Positions 10,088 to 14,951 of a stretch of 14,951 nt of DNA are shown here, piece by piece (positions within the stretch are counted from its first letter, which is position 1; the number at the start of each line of letters is the position of its first letter). The stretch lies in the NCBI GenBank assembly GCA_946479515.1, contig CAMLGF010000081.1, forward strand, positions 1 to 14,951, in the 5' to 3' direction. This DNA comes from an uncultured Pseudomonadota bacterium (GTDB taxonomy: Bacteria; Pseudomonadota; Gammaproteobacteria; Steroidobacterales; Steroidobacteraceae). The notes under the pieces were generated by a model. The model searched no databases. It saw only the letters and a program-made list of their open reading frames with translations, and was not told the DNA's origin. A program made the translations under genes and the position numbers.

Positions 10088-10387
10088 TCATTTCTTGCCG
10101 AACAGCGCGTCCAGCGCCGCGCGTGCGGCGTCGGCTTCGCCCGTCGGGGCCACATACGCCCCGGGCTTGGGCTTGAAATGATCGCAGAAGTTCGCACGAG
10201 TCTTGTCGCGCACTTCCTCGGCCGTGGGCTCGCGGCAGTGCTTGGCGACGCGCGTGTCGTACTCCACGCACAGGCGGCAGACGTGCAATTCCGCGCGGCA
10301 CGTTTTGCATTCGTCGAGCCGGCGCAGCGGCAGGCTCAGCGCCTCGAGCGTGGCGCCGCAGTTCCAGCAGGTGAGGCCATGTGCCAT
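10088..10387 (-). CDS. Small eight-cysteine zinc-ribbon-like protein of unknown function
   Basis: This encodes 99 residues and is probably a cytoplasmic metal-binding protein. Four CxxC-type or single positions are visible: Cys7/Cys10, Cys27/Cys30, Cys37/Cys40, and single Cys51 and Cys68, with His35, His50 and His70 nearby. CWNCGATL with CKTCRAEL looks like one zinc ribbon, and CRLC with the later Cys/His residues could form a second site. I recognise the general type (a conserved hypothetical protein found in Gammaproteobacteria) but know of no assigned function. I chose the ATG at 10387 because the conserved-looking sequence begins at once with MAHGLTCWNCG; an upstream in-frame start near 10555 would add 56 unlike residues that overlap the divergent regulator. 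A candidate promoter sits so close that the mRNA could be leaderless. The M23 peptidase gene follows in the same direction. Confidence 0.8.
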   Translation of the reverse strand: MAHGLTCWNCGATLEALSLPLRRLDECKTCRAELHVCRLCVEYDTRVAKHCREPTAEEVRDKTRANFCDHFKPKPGAYVAPTGEADAARAALDALFGKK

Positions 10388-10442
10388 GGCCGCCGATTCT
10401 AGGCTTGACCCGGACCTTGCGTCATACCCTAGGCTGCACCGC
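10388..10442. promoter_or_regulatory. Compact divergent promoter region with a spaced direct repeat
   Basis: This 55-bp gap separates the cysteine-rich gene (minus) from the MerR-family gene (plus). Reading minus, a -10-like TAGAAT (10396-10401) and a -35-like ATGACG (10420-10425) are 18 bp apart, and the -10 ends 8 nt before the ATG, which suggests a leaderless transcript. Reading plus, TTGACC (10405-10410) could serve as a -35, with TAGGCT (10430-10435) 19 bp further on, the long spacing typical of MerR-controlled promoters, or TACCCT (10425-10430) at 14 bp. A direct repeat CTAGGCTnnACC occurs at 10399-10410 and 10429-10440, exactly 30 bp apart, and is a candidate operator. Neither gene has a recognisable Shine-Dalgarno site. 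Assignments are by eye. Confidence 0.45.
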
Positions 10443-11528
10443 ATGGTGAAGCCGAAGAGATCCCGCGCCAAGGCGGCCGCAGCCGTGCGACCCGCCGCCA
10501 GAACGGAACCCGAGCGGCTCACCGCCGCCGACTGCGCACGCCGCACGCGCCTCACCGTGCGCGCACTGCGCGTCTACGAGAAGGCCGGCCTGCTGGAACC
10601 GGCGCGCTCGGCCAAGGGCTGGCGCTCGTATGGGCCCGACGAGCTCATCCGCCTGAATACCATCGTCGCGCTCAAGGGCTTCGGCCTCTCACTGCGCGAG
10701 ATCCGCAAGGCCTTCGGCGCGTCGCCGCCGGCGCTGGTGCAGGTGCTCGACCTGCAGGTGAGGAACTGGTCGGCACGCAAGATGGCGGCCGAACGCACGC
10801 TCTCCCTGCTGCAAGCGGCCATCGGCCGCCTGCGATCCCAGGCACCTCTGTCCATCGACGAACTCTGTGAGCTTCTCAGGAGCACCGAAGTGAACGACAT
10901 GCAGGGCGTCATCCGCGAGCTCATCAACCAGCACATCACGCCCGAACAGGAGCGCGAGTGGCTGACCTACTGGGCGAAGCGGCAGCCCCGGGACGTGGTG
11001 GACGCGCAGGACGACATGACCGTCTTTCGCGCCATCGCGCAGGAGATGCTGGCGCTCATGAAACGCGGCGAGGCGCCGGATTCCGAAGCCGTGCAGGTAG
11101 TGCAGGAGCGCTCGACGCGGGCCTGGCTGCAGAGCAACCTGCGGCAACGGCAGCTCGAGCAGCTCGCCTGGAACCCGGAAGTCACGCGGGCATGGTTCGA
11201 GCTCGGACGCAAGCTCATGGCGCGCACGGCGGCGCCGGACAATGCCGACGAGGCCGAGAAGCTCGAGACGTTCATCCAGCAGGCGCGCGCGTCCTCACGA
11301 GCCTCGAAGCTGCTCACGCCGGTGGTGGTCGAAGCGCTGAACCTGCACGGTGCGGGCACGAAACCCGGCGATCCGGCCGCCCGCAGCCTCGCCGAGCGGT
11401 TCGCGCGCCTGTGCCAGGAAGAGGGCATGGGCGACCCGGTCATGCACGCGCGCTGGATCGCCGCCTTCGGGCCGCACGTGGATTCGCGCCCGGGCTGGGA
11501 ATACCTCGCGAAGATCTGCTCTAACTAG
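10443..11528 (+). CDS. MerR-family transcriptional regulator with a TipAS-like C-terminal region
   Basis: This is a predicted DNA-binding regulator of 361 residues. A basic, disordered N-terminal tail (about 1-24, Lys/Arg/Ala-rich) precedes the MerR winged helix-turn-helix at about 26-95. It shows LTVRALRVYEKAGLLEPAR and KGWRSYGPDELIRLNTI, the family's R.YE..GLL.P.R...G.R.Y pattern, followed by LKGFGLSLREIRKAFG. A dimerisation coiled coil around residues 100-140 follows. The C-terminal ~200 residues are helical and contain REWLTYWAKRQP, LALMKRGEAPDSEAVQ and a late MGDPVMHARWIAAFG; these resemble, loosely, the drug-binding TipAS domain of TipA-type regulators, so a drug or small-molecule ligand is inferred. 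The ATG at 10443 was chosen over longer in-frame options because upstream sequence would overlap the divergent gene's promoter and coding region. It may regulate itself and the minus-strand cysteine-rich/M23 pair. Its stop overlaps the convergent uvrA stop by 8 bp. Confidence 0.82.
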   Translation: MVKPKRSRAKAAAAVRPAARTEPERLTAADCARRTRLTVRALRVYEKAGLLEPARSAKGWRSYGPDELIRLNTIVALKGFGLSLREIRKAFGASPPALVQVLDLQVRNWSARKMAAERTLSLLQAAIGRLRSQAPLSIDELCELLRSTEVNDMQGVIRELINQHITPEQEREWLTYWAKRQPRDVVDAQDDMTVFRAIAQEMLALMKRGEAPDSEAVQVVQERSTRAWLQSNLRQRQLEQLAWNPEVTRAWFELGRKLMARTAAPDNADEAEKLETFIQQARASSRASKLLTPVVVEALNLHGAGTKPGDPAARSLAERFARLCQEEGMGDPVMHARWIAAFGPHVDSRPGWEYLAKICSN

Positions 11529-14500
11529 CACGCCCGGCCAGGAATTCCCTGAGGCACACGCCGGTGCGCGAGTTGGCAACCTTCATGACGGCCGCCGGCG
11601 GTCCGGCGGCGACCACCTTGCCGCCCGCGGCGCCGGCCTCGGGGCCGAGGTCTATCAACCAGTCGGCCTCGGCCATGACGTCGAGGTTGTGCTCGATCAC
11701 GACGACCGAGTTGCCGGCGTCCACGAGGCGATGCAGCACGTGAATCAGCTTTTCGACATCGGCCATGTGCAGACCCACGGTGGGTTCGTCCAGTACGTAC
11801 AGGGTGTGGGGTGCCTTCTGACGTGGGCCACGACGCTCTTCGCCGCGCACCTTCGACAGCTCGGTGACGAGCTTGATGCGCTGTGCCTCGCCGCCCGAGA
11901 GCGTGGGCGACGGCTGGCCGAGCGTGAGATAGCCGAGACCGACGTCCTGCAGCAGGCGCAACGCATGGTGAATCGCCGCGTGCGCGGCGAAGAACTCCAC
12001 CGCGTCGTCGACGTTCATGTTCAGCAGGTCGCCGATGGACTTGCCGCGCCACAGGATGCTCAGCGTCTCATTGTTGAAGCGCGCTCCGCGGCACACGTCG
12101 CAGGGCACCTTCACGTCGGGCAGGAAGTTCATCTCGATGGTCTGCATGCCCTGGCCTTCGCAGGCCTCGCAGCGGCCGCCGGCGGTGTTGAAGCTGAAGC
12201 GGCTGGTGGTGTAGCCGGCGATCTTCGCCTCGGTGGTATTGGCGAAGATCTTGCGGATGTCGTCCCAGAAGCCGATGTAGGTGGCCGGGCAGGAACGCGG
12301 CGTCTTGCCGATGGGCGTCTGGTCGACCTCGAGCACGCGTTGTACGTGCTCGACGCCGCGGATGGCGCGTACGCCGTGCAGTTCCGGTCGTCGGGCGTTC
12401 TTCTTCAGGCCGACGAGTTGTCGCAGGTTGGCATAGAGCACGTCGCGCGCCACGGTGCTCTTGCCCGACCCGGAGACGCCGGTGACCACCACGAGGCGGC
12501 CCAGGGGAATGCCCACGTCCTCGTCGTGCACGTTGTGCAGCTCAACGCCCTCCAGCGCGATCCGCGGCGCGTTCCGGGGCGTCACGCGGCGCGGCTCGGC
12601 GGCGTGCGCGAGCGGCCTGGCGAGGAAACGCCCGGTGATGGACGCGGGGTTGCCGATGAGCTGGCGCACGTTGCCGGCCGCCACCACCTGCCCGCCGCGC
12701 ACGCCGGCGCCGGGGCCGAGATCGATGACGTGATCGGCGCGGCGGATGGTGTCCTCGTCGTGCTCCACGACCACCAGCGTGTTGCGGTGCTTCGCGAGCT
12801 CGGCCAGCGCGTCCAGCAGCACCTTGTTGTCGCGCGGATGCAGGCCGATGGTGGGCTCGTCGAGCACGTAGCACACGCCCTGCAGGTTGGAGCCGAGCTG
12901 CGCGGCCAGGCGGATGCGCTGCGCCTCGCCGCCCGACAGCGTCGGCGCCGATCGGTCCAGCGGTAGATAGCCCAGCCCGACGCGCTGCAGGAACGAGAGG
13001 CGCGAGCGGATCTCGGCCATGAGGTCGCGCGCGATCTCGGCCTCGCGTTTGCCGAGCTTCAGGCCGCCCAGGAAACCGACGGTGTCGTCGATGGCGCGCT
13101 GCGTGAGCTGGGCGATGTTGAGGCCGCGGAATTTCACGTGCAGCGCGATCTGGTTGAGGCGCTGGCCGGCGCAGGTCTCGCAGACAGAGGTCTCGGAATC
13201 GGCGAGCCACTCGTTCCAGGCGGTTTCCTCGCCGCTCTGCTCCTCGTCGAAGCCCTCGAGCTGCACGCCGGTGCCGTAGCAGCTCTCGCACCAGCCATGC
13301 TTGCTGTTGAACGAGAACAGCCGCGGATCGAGCTCGGCGAAACTGGCGCCGCAGGACGGGCAGGCCCGCTTGATGCTGAACACCTGCACCTTGGGCTTCT
13401 TCGCCTCGAGATCGATGACGTGCACCAGGCCCTTGCCGAGATCCAGCGCCTTGATGAGATTGCGCTCGAGGGAGTCGGCGTTGTCCTTCTGCACGTGCAT
13501 CTGCGCGACCGGCAGCTCGATGGTGTGCTCCTTGAAGCGGTTGAGGCGCGGCCACTGGTAGGTGGTGAGCATCTCGCCGTCCACGCGCAGGTGCTTGTAG
13601 CCGCGGGCGTTCGCCCACTTGGCGAGCTCGGTGTAGTAACCCTTGCGCGCCACCACGAGCGGCGCCAGCAGCATGATGCGCGAGCCCTTGTGCTGCTTGA
13701 GCAGGCGCTCGGCGATGCTCGCGGCAGTTTGCGGCTCGATGGCCACGTCGCAGGTGGGGCAGTACTGCGTGCCCAGCTTCTGATAGAGCAGGCGCAGGAA
13801 GTGGTAGATCTCGGTGAGCGTGGCCACCGTGGACTTGCGGCCGCCGCGGCTGGTGCGCTGTTCGATGGCCACCGTGGGCGGGATGCCGTAGATCGCGTCC
13901 ACGTCGGGCCGCGCCGCCGGCTGCACGAACTGGCGCGCATAGGCGTTCAGCGACTCGAGGTAGCGGCGCTGACCCTCGTTGAAGATGATGTCGAAGGCCA
14001 GCGTGGATTTGCCCGAGCCCGACACACCCGTGATCACCGTGAAGGCCTCGCGCGGGATCTCCACGTCGATGTTCTGCAGGTTGTGCTCGCGGGCGTGGTG
14101 GATATGAATGGTGCCGGGTGAAGGTTCTCGTGGTAACTCCGGGTTTCGGGCTGACGGCCTGCCGGGTTCGCGCACCTCAGACCGAAACCCGGAGTTACCA
14201 CGAGAACCTTCACCCGGCACCGCTCCGTACTCCCGCAGCGCCCTGCCGGTATGCGACGTCGCATGCGCCTCCACCTGCGCTGCCGTGCCGGCAACCACCA
14301 GCTGCCCACCGCCATCGCCGCCCTCGGGCCCGAGATCGATGATCCAGTCGGCCGCGAGCATGACGTCGAGGTTGTGCTCGATCACCAGCAGCGAGTGGCC
14401 GATCTTGAGCAGCTTGCGGAACGCGCGCAGTAGCTTGGCGACGTCGTCGAAGTGCAGGCCGGTGGTGGGTTCGTCGAACAGGAACAGCTTGCCGCGCACG

Positions 14501-14951
14501 GACGGAGTATCGTCCGCCGCCGCCTCGGCCAGGTGCCCGGCGAGCTTCAGGCGCTGCGCCTCGCCGCCCGACAGCGTCGGCACGGGTTGCCCCAGCTTCA
14601 CGTACTCCAGGCCCACGTCCACCAGCGGCTGCAGGCGCACGGCCACCGCCGACCTGCCCTTGAAGAACTCCAGCGCCTCGGTGACCGTCATGTCGAGCAC
14701 GTCGGCGATGTTCCGGCGCGAGCCATCCGCGCCCTCGACACGGATCTCGAGCGTCTCGGCACGATAGCGCTTGCCGTCGCAATCCGGGCAGCGCAGATAC
14801 ACGTCGGACAGGAACTGCATCTCCACGTGCTCGAACCCATTGCCGCTGCAGGTGGGGCAGCGCCCGGTGCCGGAGTTGAACGAGAACGTGCCCGGCGTGT
14901 AGCCGCGGGTCTTTGCCGTGGCCTCGTTCGCGAACAGCTCGCGCACCACGT
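11521..14951 (-). CDS. uvrA: Tandem (double) UvrA protein, excinuclease ABC subunit A, N-terminus outside the window
   Basis: The frame is open to the window edge, giving about 1143 visible residues, already longer than a normal UvrA (~940). Domain order shows a fusion. Visible residues 1-240 are the C-terminal ABC half of unit 1: a zinc finger (Cys31/34 and Cys54/57), [15 protein letters not shown], Walker [13 protein letters not shown] and [11 protein letters not shown] linker (about 243-280) holds an inverted repeat. A complete second UvrA follows: Walker [13 protein letters not shown] (near 14005-14030), the UvrB-binding/first zinc-finger region with CPSC and [32 protein letters not shown], a second Walker A (12457-12484), the second zinc finger [32 protein letters not shown] and [10 protein letters not shown]. 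All ATPase motifs look intact. Such double UvrAs of about 1,900 residues occur in proteobacteria beside the normal uvrA, from memory. UvrA scans DNA for damage and loads UvrB; the role of the tandem form is not settled. Confidence 0.9.
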   Translation of the reverse strand, partial: VVRELFANEATAKTRGYTPGTFSFNSGTGRCPTCSGNGFEHVEMQFLSDVYLRCPDCDGKRYRAETLEIRVEGADGSRRNIADVLDMTVTEALEFFKGRSAVAVRLQPLVDVGLEYVKLGQPVPTLSGGEAQRLKLAGHLAEAAADDTPSVRGKLFLFDEPTTGLHFDDVAKLLRAFRKLLKIGHSLLVIEHNLDVMLAADWIIDLGPEGGDGGGQLVVAGTAAQVEAHATSHTGRALREYGAVPGEGSRGNSGFRSEVREPGRPSARNPELPREPSPGTIHIHHAREHNLQNIDVEIPREAFTVITGVSGSGKSTLAFDIIFNEGQRRYLESLNAYARQFVQPAARPDVDAIYGIPPTVAIEQRTSRGGRKSTVATLTEIYHFLRLLYQKLGTQYCPTCDVAIEPQTAASIAERLLKQHKGSRIMLLAPLVVARKGYYTELAKWANARGYKHLRVDGEMLTTYQWPRLNRFKEHTIELPVAQMHVQKDNADSLERNLIKALDLGKGLVHVIDLEAKKPKVQVFSIKRACPSCGASFAELDPRLFSFNSKHGWCESCYGTGVQLEGFDEEQSGEETAWNEWLADSETSVCETCAGQRLNQIALHVKFRGLNIAQLTQRAIDDTVGFLGGLKLGKREAEIARDLMAEIRSRLSFLQRVGLGYLPLDRSAPTLSGGEAQRIRLAAQLGSNLQGVCYVLDEPTIGLHPRDNKVLLDALAELAKHRNTLVVVEHDEDTIRRADHVIDLGPGAGVRGGQVVAAGNVRQLIGNPASITGRFLARPLAHAAEPRRVTPRNAPRIALEGVELHNVHDEDVGIPLGRLVVVTGVSGSGKSTVARDVLYANLRQLVGLKKNARRPELHGVRAIRGVEHVQRVLEVDQTPIGKTPRSCPATYIGFWDDIRKIFANTTEAKIAGYTTSRFSFNTAGGRCEACEGQGMQTIEMNFLPDVKVPCDVCRGARFNNETLSILWRGKSIGDLLNMNVDDAVEFFAAHAAIHHALRLLQDVGLGYLTLGQPSPTLSGGEAQRIKLVTELSKVRGEERRGPRQKAPHTLYVLDEPTVGLHMADVEKLIHVLHRLVDAGNSVVVIEHNLDVMAEADWLIDLGPEAGAAGGKVVAAGPPAAVMKVANSRTGVCLREFLAGRAS
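14110..14221. repeat. 40-bp-arm inverted repeat inside the UvrA linker
   Basis: The left arm (14110-14149) and right arm (14182-14221) are exact reverse complements over 40 bases, around a 32-base centre. Inside the centre, 4 more bases pair (14151-14154 with 14177-14180) after one mismatch. The outer ends read GGTGCCGGGTG and CACCCGGCACC-like on either side. The element lies wholly within the uvrA frame, contributing about 37 residues rich in Gly, Pro, Ser and Arg with no stop on the minus strand. It resembles a palindromic mobile repeat or MITE-like element inserted into a tolerant linker. No target-site duplication is evident by eye. Confidence 0.85.

Noticed and set aside
10203..10442. 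Extended N-terminus for the MerR-family protein
   Set aside because: The extension would be antisense to the cysteine-rich protein, whose motif-rich reading is far more convincing, and the MerR fold needs only the sequence from 10443.
14108..14767. Plus-strand frame of ~219 codons across the inverted repeat and the uvrA unit 1 region
   Set aside because: It is antisense to clear ABC ATPase motifs and has no recognisable domain; the inverted repeat merely gives it mirrored peptide stretches.

Overview
The window comes from a GC-rich proteobacterial chromosome, most likely a gammaproteobacterium of the Xanthomonadales/Steroidobacter type or a betaproteobacterium. This rests on high GC with strong third-position bias, an MdtABC-type RND pump and a tandem UvrA. 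I cannot fix the genus from sequence alone. Nearly all of it is conventional chromosomal coding. The first ~800 bases are visibly poorer in GC than the rest and look like accessory DNA.

Layout. (1) 91-792, minus strand: the tail of a peptidase-like polymorphic-toxin domain (508-732, N-terminally truncated), followed by a small exported protein (91-462) that may be its immunity partner. (2) 733-1188: a gene-poor stretch leading into the pump operon. (3) 1189-8605, plus strand: mdtA-mdtB-mdtC, a three-gene operon joined by ATGA stop/start overlaps, encoding a periplasmic adaptor and two different RND transporter subunits. No outer-membrane channel and no two-component regulator accompany it. 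(4) 8633-10387, minus strand: a 99-residue eight-cysteine protein followed by a membrane-anchored M23 metallopeptidase. (5) 10443-11528, plus strand: a MerR-family regulator, divergent from the cysteine-rich gene across only 55 bp. (6) 11521 to the window end, minus strand: the C-terminal three quarters or so of a tandem (double) UvrA protein, truncated by the window edge.

How the parts relate. MdtA, MdtB and MdtC should form one inner-membrane/periplasmic efflux assembly that must borrow a TolC-type channel encoded elsewhere. The cysteine-rich protein and the M23 peptidase lie in the same direction and could be co-transcribed; the MerR-type regulator shares their promoter region and may control itself and them. 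The UvrA-like protein belongs to nucleotide-excision repair or a paralogous damage/drug-response role.

The points most worth a second look are a near-perfect 40-bp-arm inverted repeat lying in frame inside the linker between the two UvrA units, the orphan toxin-tail/secreted-partner pair at the left end, and the compact divergent regulatory region with a 12-bp direct repeat spaced 30 bp apart. No rRNA, tRNA, CRISPR array or intact insertion sequence was seen.
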